15,057 nucleotides of DNA from Pseudomonas sp. UBA5706 (GTDB lineage Bacteria > Pseudomonadota > Gammaproteobacteria > Pseudomonadales > Pseudomonadaceae). This document shows, one piece after another, positions 1-6,511 of this stretch. A program made the position numbers and the translations under genes. The stretch is from NCBI RefSeq assembly GCF_002419965.1, contig NZ_DIHC01000052.1, positions 356 to 15,412 on the forward strand, written 5' to 3'. Position 1 is the first letter of the stretch. Each line of letters begins with the position of its first letter. Under the pieces are notes generated by a model. The model did no database searches, had not been told where the DNA came from, and saw only the letters and a list, made by a program, of their open reading frames with translations.

Positions 1-99
1 CGCTCCGCGTGGGAATGCCGTTTGTGACGCTCCGCGTCCAGGGGGAGGGTGACCCGGGGCTTCATATGAGGCCGTTCCCGCGCGCAGCGTGGGAACGAG
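1..99. repeat. Three-hairpin GTTCCC-type intergenic repeat, cut by the window edge
   Basis: Seen: the truncated arm of a GTTCCCACGC-type hairpin at 1-19, a perfect small hairpin GACGC-TCC-GCGTC at 27-39, and a 10-bp hairpin at 74-96 (GTTCCC...GGGAAC with a GCA loop and one G-T pair). The same three parts occur in reverse order at 5144-5244, so the two copies lie in opposite orientations. Palindromes of this kind are common between Pseudomonas genes. The copy lies downstream of the minus-strand hydrolase that ends at 173 and could shape its mRNA end, but no T-tract follows. Confidence 0.65.
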
Positions 100-172
100 C
101 ACGGCGCGGCAATCCCAAGTGTTCGCCACCAATGTCCAAGCGCAGCTCCACTTGGCAGTGAGGCGTTGTGGA

Positions 173-1162
173 TCAATTTCCTTTGAACAACGCCGCTTGC
201 CCTTCCGGTGAGGTGAGCATGCCGTCGCCGTTGTGGCCGACACCCTTGACCTCGACCAGACGCTGATTCAAGCCTTCCGGGTGGCGCTTGGTCAGGTAAT
301 CGAAGAAATTATGCCCGCGCAACAGGCGATACGGTCCTTGCACTTCGGCGCCGCAGTCCTTGTCCAGCGCAGGGTGGTTCGGGTCGGTGTCCAGCTCGCC
401 TAGCAGGTAGGTGATGTCACGCTTCACATACGCCGCTTCCAGCTCCGCCGGGGTCTGCTTGCCCGCGTAGGCTGGCAGCTTGTTCATGCCGTACTTCCAG
501 GTGTCGAAGCCCGGACAGGTAGCCGCACTCACCGGCAGGGGCCGCGTCGCATCGAAGTACGCATAGGAGGACGGGTTGGCGATCACGTAGCGCAGCTTGA
601 TGCCTTCCTTCTTCAGCAATGCATCTTCCTTGCCGCCAATCACCGCGTAGCGCTGCACCACCTGCCCGCCGCCGGAGTGACCGGCAATCACGATTTCCTT
701 CAGGTTGGGGAACAGCTTGCTGTCGCTCAGGCGCTTGAGGATATGGTCGATGACTACGAACGAACTGATCGGCTTGGCGCCCAGGGACTTGTCGCCTGCC
801 ATCCAGTCATTGGTGTGCCAACGCAGGACGTTTTCCGGCAAATGATGGGCGGCAATGTCCTTTTCATCCAGGAACTGCGGCGCAATGAGCAGCGTTTTGG
901 ATCGCTGCTTGGATTGGTTGGCGGCTCGCTCGGCACTGCGCAGGTACGTCTGGGCATTGCGCAGGCGACCATGGAAAATGATCACCACCCGCTGAATCTG
1001 CGGGCTGGGGCGCACCCAGCTCTGGCTGAGGCCAAGGGTAGCCTGGGACGTTCCGTTGATCAGCAGCCGATCGGGGCTAATGGCTTTGACCGCCTGATCC
1101 GCAGCATGAGCGGTAGCGCTCATCAGGGTGCCCAACAACAGGATCGAAAGCGGTTTCATCAT
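173..1162 (-). CDS. Exported alpha/beta hydrolase
   Basis: A serine hydrolase of the alpha/beta fold, probably periplasmic, 329 residues from the chosen start. Seen: a signal peptide with a hydrophobic run at residues 5-18 and an AHA-AD cleavage site near residue 20; an oxyanion-region HG at 64-65; the nucleophile elbow GHSGG with Ser163; a GELDTD segment near 255-260 that may hold the acid; and VGHNGDG with the likely catalytic His310. The reading frame continues upstream to 1336, but that extension is antisense to the metallopeptidase end and has no signal-peptide character. Starting at ATG 1162 (or the adjacent ATG 1159) places the signal peptide at the N-terminus. The gene begins 4 nt after the metallopeptidase stop, so the two are probably cotranscribed. 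The substrate is unknown; the spacing resembles secreted esterases or PHB-depolymerase-like hydrolases, but no specific function is claimed. Confidence 0.88.
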   Translation of the reverse strand: MMKPLSILLLGTLMSATAHAADQAVKAISPDRLLINGTSQATLGLSQSWVRPSPQIQRVVIIFHGRLRNAQTYLRSAERAANQSKQRSKTLLIAPQFLDEKDIAAHHLPENVLRWHTNDWMAGDKSLGAKPISSFVVIDHILKRLSDSKLFPNLKEIVIAGHSGGGQVVQRYAVIGGKEDALLKKEGIKLRYVIANPSSYAYFDATRPLPVSAATCPGFDTWKYGMNKLPAYAGKQTPAELEAAYVKRDITYLLGELDTDPNHPALDKDCGAEVQGPYRLLRGHNFFDYLTKRHPEGLNQRLVEVKGVGHNGDGMLTSPEGQAALFKGN

Positions 1163-1166
1163 GTGA

Positions 1167-2057
1167 TCAGAGGCTCTTGGCGGCGAATGTATCGCATTGG
1201 TTGATTTGTCCCTGGGCAAAGCCGGTCTTGAACCAGCGAACCCGCTGGGCAGACGTACCGTGGGTGAACGAGTCCGGCACCACGCGCCCCTGGTTTTGTT
1301 GCTGCAAGCGGTCGTCACCGATGGCGTTGGCGGCATTCAGTGCCTCTTCAATATCACCGGGTTCAAGCCAGTTCAAACGCTTTTGCGCGTTATTGGCCCA
1401 AACACCCGCGAAACAGTCAGCCTGCAGCTCCTGACGCACCAGCAGACCGCTGTCACCTTCCATGCGCATGCCGCGCTGGCGGGCGGCGTCAACTTTAGCC
1501 GAAACCCCGAGCAAGGTCTGCACATGGTGACCCACTTCATGCGCAATGACGTAAGCCTGGGCGAAATCCCCGGCGGCCTTGAAGCGCTGGCTCATCTCGC
1601 GGAAGAAATCCATGTCCAGGTACACGCGCTGATCCGCCGGGCAATAGAACGGGCCACTGGCGGACGAGGCGAAGCCACATGCCGATTGCACCTGACCGCG
1701 GAACAGGATCAGCGTGGGGTTCTTGTACTGACGCCCGCTCTGTTGAAGGATCTGGCTCCAGGTGTCCTCGGTATCGCCCAGAATCGCTCGCACGAACTCC
1801 GCCTGCTCGTCGTTGGCCGGTGGTGCCTGGCGCGTCTGCGGACTGACTGCGCTGGTTTGCTGGGTGCCCACCTGGCCGGCGATTTGACCAAGGATCTGCA
1901 TCGGGTCCTGCCCGGTCAACAAGCCAATGGCGACAATGATCACAATCCCGCCGATCCCCAGGCCCTTGCCGCCGATGCGCATCCCGCCGCCCCCGCCACC
2001 GGTGTCGTCGCGCGCGTCGACGACGTTGTCACTGCGGCGTCCTTTTTTCCAGAGCAT
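1167..2057 (-). CDS. ypfJ: YpfJ-type neutral zinc metallopeptidase
   Basis: A 296-residue membrane-anchored protease of the neutral zinc metallopeptidase family. Seen: a basic, Gly-rich N-terminus (GGGGGG at about 19-24), one membrane segment at about 33-48, then a soluble domain with the zinc motif HEVGH at 173-177. A downstream RQELQADCFAG segment carries Glu210, the likely third zinc ligand, as known for this family. The cytoplasmic or periplasmic side of the domain cannot be decided here. The start at 2057 (MLWKKGRRSDN, the family's typical beginning) has an AGAGGA Shine-Dalgarno 8 nt upstream; a longer frame from 2111 lacks these features. The gene leads a two-gene unit with the exported hydrolase 4 nt downstream. 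Its physiological substrate is not known from sequence. Confidence 0.93.
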   Translation of the reverse strand: MLWKKGRRSDNVVDARDDTGGGGGGMRIGGKGLGIGGIVIIVAIGLLTGQDPMQILGQIAGQVGTQQTSAVSPQTRQAPPANDEQAEFVRAILGDTEDTWSQILQQSGRQYKNPTLILFRGQVQSACGFASSASGPFYCPADQRVYLDMDFFREMSQRFKAAGDFAQAYVIAHEVGHHVQTLLGVSAKVDAARQRGMRMEGDSGLLVRQELQADCFAGVWANNAQKRLNWLEPGDIEEALNAANAIGDDRLQQQNQGRVVPDSFTHGTSAQRVRWFKTGFAQGQINQCDTFAAKSL

Positions 2058-2111
2058 GGAGAGAATCCTCTTCTTGTCGTGTAGGGAGTGTAGACGGCGG
2101 GGCAAGCCCAT

Positions 2112-2523
2112 CGTCTGACTGGCTGCACTTAAGAGGTGGAGAGGGGGGAATAGTTCTCGGAAACCACGTTTTTGCAGTTGGCTATCTCGCTCCGTTCGTT
2201 TCTGCGCACGGGGCTACGGACAAGAAACGCGCTGGCTGTAGGATGTTTCTGAATTCCTGTCAGCGGGTTGTTCAGCAAAAAGGCCGCCGTTAGTCTTCGC
2301 CGGTCGCTTAAATCAGCGACCGGATTCGACGATCCGATTTCAGGCGTATCAGCGTCTCCATCGTGGCTTAAGCTTTATGTTTGAAGCTCGCGTTATGGCG
2401 GCTGTGCGTCGGAGGCCTTTTGGCCTACCCGGATCGCCTGAACCGGATCGTCGACCTACGTACAGCCGCCACCCTTCCGTTCGACGACGTAAGTGGCAGC
2501 GCTCACAGTCAGGAGCTTTGATC
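2112..2523 (+). promoter_or_regulatory. Structured leader upstream of uORF and Bro-N gene
   Basis: About 410 nt between the metallopeptidase start and the small ORF. No convincing protein gene is seen in it. Its left part must carry the minus-strand ypfJ promoter. From 2300 onward it is rich in plus-strand structure: a perfect 9-bp hairpin at 2300-2323 (CCGGTCGCT/AGCGACCGG, loop TAAATC); a short hairpin AGCTT 2371-2375 with AAGCT 2384-2388; a 14-bp stem pairing 2396-2409 with 2458-2471 (one G-T pair) that encloses the hairpin AGGCC-TTTT-GGCCT at 2413-2426 and a possible CCGG/CCGG stem at 2429-2446. The segment 2381-2389 can alternatively pair with 2513-2521, covering the Shine-Dalgarno AGGAG of the uORF. 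This suggests a cis-acting RNA with two states, which is inference. Confidence 0.5.
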
Positions 2524-2595
2524 ATGCAGGCATTGCATAAATCTCGAATACATCAGGCATCGTCCATCTCTCCTAGAGGACCCAGGCATGGCTGA
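2524..2595 (+). CDS. Possible 23-aa leader peptide (uORF) overlapping the Bro-N start
   Basis: An ATG at 2524 has an AGGAG Shine-Dalgarno at 2511-2515 with 8-nt spacing and opens a 23-codon frame (beginning MQALHKSRIHQ) that ends with TGA at 2593-2595. The stop lies 3 codons inside the following Bro-N gene, which starts at 2588 in another frame, so translation of the two could be coupled. The same frame is open back to 2377, but that extension runs through the structured leader and is unlikely to be coding. The peptide resembles nothing I recognise. It could be a regulatory leader peptide or chance; the good ribosome site is the main support. Confidence 0.4.
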   Translation: MQALHKSRIHQASSISPRGPRHG

Positions 2596-3094
2596 CTGCT
2601 TCGAACCGAAATCCTTTATCCGCCACAACCGCCAACTGCGCGCTCTTCAGATAGCTAACCAGGCCTGGTTCTGCCTTCAGGACATCGCCCGCCTGATGGG
2701 CAGGCCGCTCGACGAGCGCGCAACCCTCAAACTCGATCCTGACCAGCGCCGCAGCGCCTGGCTGACCAACGACGGCCAGACGAGCAAGCAACTGCTCATC
2801 AGCGAATCCGGCCTCTTCGCCATGCTCGTCCATCACTACGTCCCTGAAAACCGCGCCCTCAGGCATTGGCTGACGCATGACGTGCTGCCGACACTGCGCG
2901 ACAGCCCCGGCCCCTACGCGCCAAGCCTGAAGACGGTGAGCTGGCCGCGAAGCTCGGTGCGCGTGCTGGAGTGGCAAGGCGAGCACTGGGTCAGGCTCGA
3001 GAACGTACCGCATCTGATGGACCGGCCGAGCGAGCGCATCAGCAGCCTTTGGAAACGGTCCACCAGCTTTTGGCGAGGGAAGCTAGAGGCGTGA
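2588..3094 (+). CDS. BRO family N-terminal domain protein (phage antirepressor-like)
   Basis: A 168-residue protein with a Bro-N-like domain at about residues 8-105. Seen: an aromatic-rich start (FIRHNRQLRAL), WFCLQDIARLMG near 27-38, an ESGLFAMLVHHY helix and RALRHWLTHDVLPTLRD, in the order expected of Bro-N proteins of phages and bacterial accessory regions, which are DNA-binding. A second short half (about 110-168) follows with another LxWQGEHWVRL-type segment and a Trp-rich tail. The start at 2588 has an AGAGGA site at 2575-2580 with 7-nt spacing. Known of the family: phage antirepressors and baculovirus BRO proteins; similar small free-standing proteins occur in Pseudomonas, with unknown role. 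No phage genes neighbour it here. The stop lies a few bases from the breakpoint of a dehydrogenase remnant, so the gene may mark an insertion or deletion site. Confidence 0.78.
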   Translation: MADCFEPKSFIRHNRQLRALQIANQAWFCLQDIARLMGRPLDERATLKLDPDQRRSAWLTNDGQTSKQLLISESGLFAMLVHHYVPENRALRHWLTHDVLPTLRDSPGPYAPSLKTVSWPRSSVRVLEWQGEHWVRLENVPHLMDRPSERISSLWKRSTSFWRGKLEA

Positions 3095-3097
3095 CAT

Positions 3098-3481
3098 CGC
3101 CCATTCGCTGACCGGATTATCGCCGCCTTCATCGGTGATCACGGCGCTACCCAACTCACAGCGACCGTGATCGGTGAACCGGCGGAGTTGGCCAGTCATG
3201 CCTGGCTGCTGGACGCGCTGCAGGAGAAAGTCGGCCGGGTGCTGCTTAACGGCTATCCGACGGGCGTTGAAGTGTGCGATGCAATGGTCCACGGCGGACC
3301 TTACCCGGCAACTTCTGACTCACGCGGGACCTCGGTGGGAACGCTGGCGATCGATCGTTTCCTGCGGCCGGTGTGTTTCCAGAATTACCCGGACGCCCTG
3401 CTGCCCGAAGCGCTGCAAAACGCCAACCCGCTGAATATCCGGCGGTTGGTGGATGGCCAGATCACCGATTCAGCCCTGTAA
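3098..3481 (+). pseudogene. C-terminal remnant of alpha-ketoglutaric semialdehyde dehydrogenase
   Basis: An open frame from just after TGA 3092-3094 to TAA 3479-3481 encodes about 127 residues that read as the end of an NADP-dependent aldehyde dehydrogenase: QLTAT, GRVLLNGYPTGVEV, MVHGGPYPATSDSRGTSVGT, AIDRFLRPVCFQNYPDALLP, then RRLVDG before the stop. This matches my knowledge of the C-terminus of 2,5-dioxovalerate (alpha-ketoglutaric semialdehyde) dehydrogenases, usually about 525 residues. The catalytic Cys and Glu and the Rossmann fold are missing, as the first three quarters of the gene are absent. No good start or ribosome site precedes it. It is therefore a 5'-truncated remnant, probably left by the event that placed the Bro-N unit next to it. 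The coding part is otherwise undamaged, so the loss may be fairly recent. Confidence 0.82.
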
Positions 3482-3529
3482 TCGCCGACGCGTCTCAGAG
3501 TACGGTTTGCCAACGGCAGCGATTTAAAG

Positions 3530-3561
3530 CGCCACCGCCGGTAAGCCGTGCTGCTACAGAA
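3530..3561 (+). repeat. REP-like element, family 1
   Basis: The segment reads CGCCACCGCCGGTAAGCC then GTGCTGCTACAG. Closely related segments occur at 13631-13661 (same strand) and 7988-8020 (opposite strand), giving three copies in the window. The form (GC-rich head, AAGCC turn, CTACAG tail) is that of Pseudomonas REP elements. The rest of the gap 3482-3679 holds only a further imperfect hairpin (3647-3669, CCGGC...GTCGG) lying just past the MFS transporter stop, without a T-tract. Confidence 0.5.
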
Positions 3562-3679
3562 GTGAGGCAAGACCATAGTGCCTGGGTGGCCCGATCCCGT
3601 TAGCCGTCTGGCTTTGTAAGCGATCACGGATTCGAGGGCGCCGCAGCCGGCAAGCGGTACCGCTGTCGGTCGCGCTCGA

Positions 3680-5014
3680 TCAAACCCGCGCGGCCTGTTT
3701 ATCGGTTACTTCGGCAGGCAAGGCATCGGCAAAGTGATTTACCTGCCGCAGCGGTTTGAAGCCCCACATCCAGGCGCCGACCACGCCCAAGGTGCACAGG
3801 CCACCGAGCACTGCCGCAGGCACTGCGCCGAACAGCGCGGCGCTGCTGCCTGCGCGGAATTCGCCCAGCTCGTTGGAAGAGCCGATGAACAGCATATTTA
3901 CCGCGTTCACCCGGCCGCGCATGTTGTCGGGCGTCGAGAACTGCACCAGCGTCGAGCGAATGTAAACGCTGACCATGTCCGCCGCGCCCGCAATCATCAA
4001 CGCCAGCAACGACAGCCAGAACAGCGTGGACAAAGCGAATACCAGATTAGCCAGGCCAAACACTGCCACAGCGATAAACATCACCAGGCCCACGTGTCGA
4101 TCGAAAGGACGCACGCCTAGATACAGCCCGGTGCCGACTTCGCCCAGGCTCATCGCACTGCGCAACGCGCCAAGACCTTGCGGGCCGAGGTGCAGCACTT
4201 CATGGGCGTAGATCGGCAGCAACGCCACCACGCCACCGAGCAGCACGGCGAACAGATCCAGTGAAATAGTGCCAAGGATGATGGGCCGTGAGCGGATGAA
4301 GGCGATGCCCGCAGTGAAGCGTTTCCAGGCAGTGGATTCGAGAATCTGTTTCTTGCCAGCGTACAGCACCGGCACCCTAATCAGCAGCAACACGCCAGCG
4401 ATGAAGCTGGCCATGCACACCGAGTACGTCAGCCCGCCGCCGCCTGCCGCGTACAGACCTCCACCGACCAGCGGCCCGGCAATAGTCGCGATGCGCATGA
4501 TCATGCTGTTGGTGGCGATGGCAGAAGCGAGTTTTTCCCTTGGCACCACTTGGGGCAACAGGCTCTGCAGGGCCGGACCGGTAAAGGCCCGGGCGCAGCC
4601 GAACAGTGCCAGGGTGGCGTAGATCAGCCGCGTGTCCTGATGGTGGCTCACCGAGAACAGCATCAACATCAGGCTGCACAAGGCTTGCACGGACCAACTA
4701 ATGGTGAGGATCAGCTTGCGGTTGTAACGGTCGATCAGATCACCGGCGGGCATCAACAGCAACAGCATCGGAATGAACTGCGCCAGCCCCACATACGCGA
4801 GTGAAATCGGATTGCGGGTCATGTCGTAGACTTGCCAGGCCACCACGACGGCCTGGATCTGCATGGCGAAGACAGCCGCCAGACGAGCACTCAGAAAGGC
4901 AAAAAAGCCGGGCTGGTTAAGGGCGCTTCCAGAGGATGCTGAAGATGAGGCAGGCGTATCGGAACTCAAGGCAGGACATCCATCGAAGCGAAAGACGGGC
5001 CGACTGTTATACAC
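3680..5014 (-). CDS. MFS transporter, EntS/MFS_3-like
   Basis: An inner-membrane major facilitator with about 12 hydrophobic segments over 444 residues. Seen: a soluble Ser/Ala-rich N-terminus, a first membrane helix beginning near residue 40, the loop 2-3 signature GDLIDRYNRK at about 91-100 (the MFS A-type motif), RAFTGPALQSLLPQ near the middle of the N-half, and GSSNELGEFRAG in the C-half, which I associate with the MFS_3/EntS exporter-like branch. The substrate cannot be told; export of a small molecule is the likeliest role. The frame as given begins with GTG at 5014. A TTG at 4969 (giving 429 residues, starting SSDTPASS) is an alternative, and neither has a strong Shine-Dalgarno. The gene appears monocistronic, bounded by repeats on both sides. 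Confidence 0.85.
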   Translation of the reverse strand: MYNSRPVFRFDGCPALSSDTPASSSASSGSALNQPGFFAFLSARLAAVFAMQIQAVVVAWQVYDMTRNPISLAYVGLAQFIPMLLLLMPAGDLIDRYNRKLILTISWSVQALCSLMLMLFSVSHHQDTRLIYATLALFGCARAFTGPALQSLLPQVVPREKLASAIATNSMIMRIATIAGPLVGGGLYAAGGGGLTYSVCMASFIAGVLLLIRVPVLYAGKKQILESTAWKRFTAGIAFIRSRPIILGTISLDLFAVLLGGVVALLPIYAHEVLHLGPQGLGALRSAMSLGEVGTGLYLGVRPFDRHVGLVMFIAVAVFGLANLVFALSTLFWLSLLALMIAGAADMVSVYIRSTLVQFSTPDNMRGRVNAVNMLFIGSSNELGEFRAGSSAALFGAVPAAVLGGLCTLGVVGAWMWGFKPLRQVNHFADALPAEVTDKQAARV

Positions 5015-5095
5015 CGGTAAGCAGGCATATGCCGCTTACTGTCAGAAATTTAATGATGAGTGGTGCAAGATATGAGGGTTGTGCATGGCCAGCTT

Positions 5096-5427
5096 GATCG
5101 TTCCCGCGCTATTCGAGGAAATGCACCCTTCACGCTCTTGAGAGTTCCCATGCTCTGCGTGGGAACGCCGCCTCGCACGCTTCGCGTCTTGCGCAGGGTG
5201 ACGCAAAGCGTCAGCAAATGCATTCCCACGCGAAGCATGGGAACGATCCTATGGGTTGGCGATGCTGCGTGATTGATCGTTTTGATCGTTTTGATCGTTC
5301 CCACGCTCTGCGTGGGAACGCCGCCCCGCACGTTCGCATCTTGCGCAGGGTGAGGCAAAGGGTGAGCACATGCATCCCCACGCGGAGTGCGGGAATGATC
5401 GTATGGATTGGCGGCGCTGGGTGATTT
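5096..5427. repeat. Tandem pair of three-hairpin GTTCCC repeats
   Basis: Fills almost all of the gap 5015-5425. Copy A starts at 5144 and copy B at 5297, 153 nt apart. Copy A has the hairpin GTTCCCA...TGGGAAC at 5144-5166, GACGC-AAA-GCGTC at 5200-5212 and ATTCCCACGC-GAA-GCATGGGAAC at 5222-5244. Copy B has a perfect 10-bp hairpin at 5297-5319 and decayed versions of the other two. Both copies end in a shared GTGATT; in B this sits directly at the trmA stop codon (TAA, 5426-5428). Between the copies the 9-nt unit GATCGTTTT is repeated (5275-5299). A broken fragment of a further copy is at 5096-5110. The hairpins could stabilise or end trmA transcripts. Confidence 0.7.
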
Positions 5428-6511
5428 AACGCCGAACCAGCAACACTCCCGACTCCATATGGTGCGTATACGGAAACTGATCAAACAGTGCGCAGCGCTC
5501 GACACGGTGGGTGTCGTGGAGTTGGGCAATGTTGGCGGCCAGGGTTTGCGGGTTGCAGGAGATGTACAGAATGCGCTCGAAACGTCGGGTTAACTCGCAC
5601 GTATCCAGGTCCATGCCTGCGCGGGGCGGATCGACGAATACGCTGCCGAACGCGTAGCTTTTCAGGTCGACGCCGGCCAGACGCCGGAACGGACGCACCT
5701 CGTTCAGCGCCTCGGTCAGTTCTTCGGCCGACAGACGCACCAGCGAGACGTTATCCACCGCGTTATCCGCCAGATTGCTTAGCGCTGCGTTGACCGAGGT
5801 CTTGCTGATCTCGGTCGCCAGCACGTTGCGCACCCGGGTTGCCAGCGGCAGCGTGAAGTTGCCATTGCCGCAGTACAACTCCAGCAGATCATCCTGACGC
5901 TCGCCCAGCGCTTCATAGGCCCAGTTCAACATCTTCTGATTCACCGTGCCGTTGGGCTGGGTGAACGCACCTTCCGGCTGGCGGTAGCTGAAGGTACGCC
6001 CGGCGACTTCCAGTTCTTCAGTCACATAATCGCGACCGACCACCAGTCGCTGGCCCTTAGAGCGCCCGATCACGCTGACATTTAGGTCGGCGGCCAGTTG
6101 CTCGGCTTCCAGCCTCCAGGCCTCGTCCAGCGGGCGGTGATAGCACAGGGTGATCATGCCGTCGCCAGCCAGAGTGGTCAGAAAGTCCACCTGAAACAGC
6201 TTGTGATTGAGGGTCTTGCTGGCTTCCCAGCGCTCACGCAATACCGGCATCAGCTTGTTGATCTGTGCGCTTGCAATGGGGAAATCGTCAATCAGGATCG
6301 GGGTATGTTTGTCGCCCGGTGTGAACATCGCGTAATGACGCTGACCCTCTTCGCGCCACAGGCGAAACTCGGCGCGCAGGCGATAATGCTCGCGTGGCGA
6401 ATCGAAAACTTCAGGCTCGGGGGCGTCGAACGGCCTGAGCAGCTCGCGCAGCCGCTCGGCCTTTTCGTCGAGCTGCTGGCAGTAGGTTGCGGGTTCGAAC
6501 GTTGCACTCAT
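5426..6511 (-). CDS. trmA: tRNA (uracil(54)-C5)-methyltransferase TrmA
   Basis: Makes ribothymidine at position 54 of the tRNA T-loop using S-adenosylmethionine; cytoplasmic. Length 361 residues, close to E. coli TrmA (366). Seen: an N-terminal substrate-recognition half with the YRLRAEFRLWRE segment (43-54); QPEGAFTQPN (178-187), typical of the family; the SAM-binding LYCGNGNFTLPLA (212-224); DPPRAG (294-299); the nucleophile ISCNPQTL with Cys319; and the C-terminal FDQFPYTHHMESG with Glu353 as the expected catalytic base. No iron-sulfur Cys cluster of the RlmD type is seen at the N-terminus, which separates it from RlmD/RlmC. Its ATG overlaps the TGA of the purine permease by 4 nt (ATGA), so translation is probably coupled. 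Confidence 0.96.
   Translation of the reverse strand: MSATFEPATYCQQLDEKAERLRELLRPFDAPEPEVFDSPREHYRLRAEFRLWREEGQRHYAMFTPGDKHTPILIDDFPIASAQINKLMPVLRERWEASKTLNHKLFQVDFLTTLAGDGMITLCYHRPLDEAWRLEAEQLAADLNVSVIGRSKGQRLVVGRDYVTEELEVAGRTFSYRQPEGAFTQPNGTVNQKMLNWAYEALGERQDDLLELYCGNGNFTLPLATRVRNVLATEISKTSVNAALSNLADNAVDNVSLVRLSAEELTEALNEVRPFRRLAGVDLKSYAFGSVFVDPPRAGMDLDTCELTRRFERILYISCNPQTLAANIAQLHDTHRVERCALFDQFPYTHHMESGVLLVRR

Noticed and set aside
162..194. GGCGTTGT/ACAACGCC inverted repeat around the hydrolase stop codon as a terminator
   Set aside because: The loop is 17 nt, the stop codon lies inside the loop and no T-tract follows on the minus strand.
1163..1336. 58-residue N-terminal extension of the exported hydrolase
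   Set aside because: It overlaps the metallopeptidase coding end and would bury the signal peptide in the middle of the protein.
1197..2084. Long plus-strand open frame (295 codons) opposite the metallopeptidase
   Set aside because: It is antisense to a gene with a clear HEVGH motif and membrane anchor; its translation is repetitive and resembles no family. Such mirror frames are normal in GC-rich DNA.
2396..2471. tRNA-like or CRISPR-related structure in the Bro-N leader
   Set aside because: The 14-bp closing stem is too long for an acceptor stem and no T-loop, anticodon arm or CCA end can be fitted; there is no repeated unit.
3734..4804. Several plus-strand frames within the MFS transporter
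   Set aside because: Mirror frames of a membrane protein gene, rich in Gln, His and Arg, with no ribosome sites.
5050..5529. Minus-strand frame of 159 codons and plus-strand frames across the tandem repeats
   Set aside because: The translations are themselves repeats (e.g. TQSVGT/TQSMGT) generated by the palindromic elements and run into trmA; not genes.
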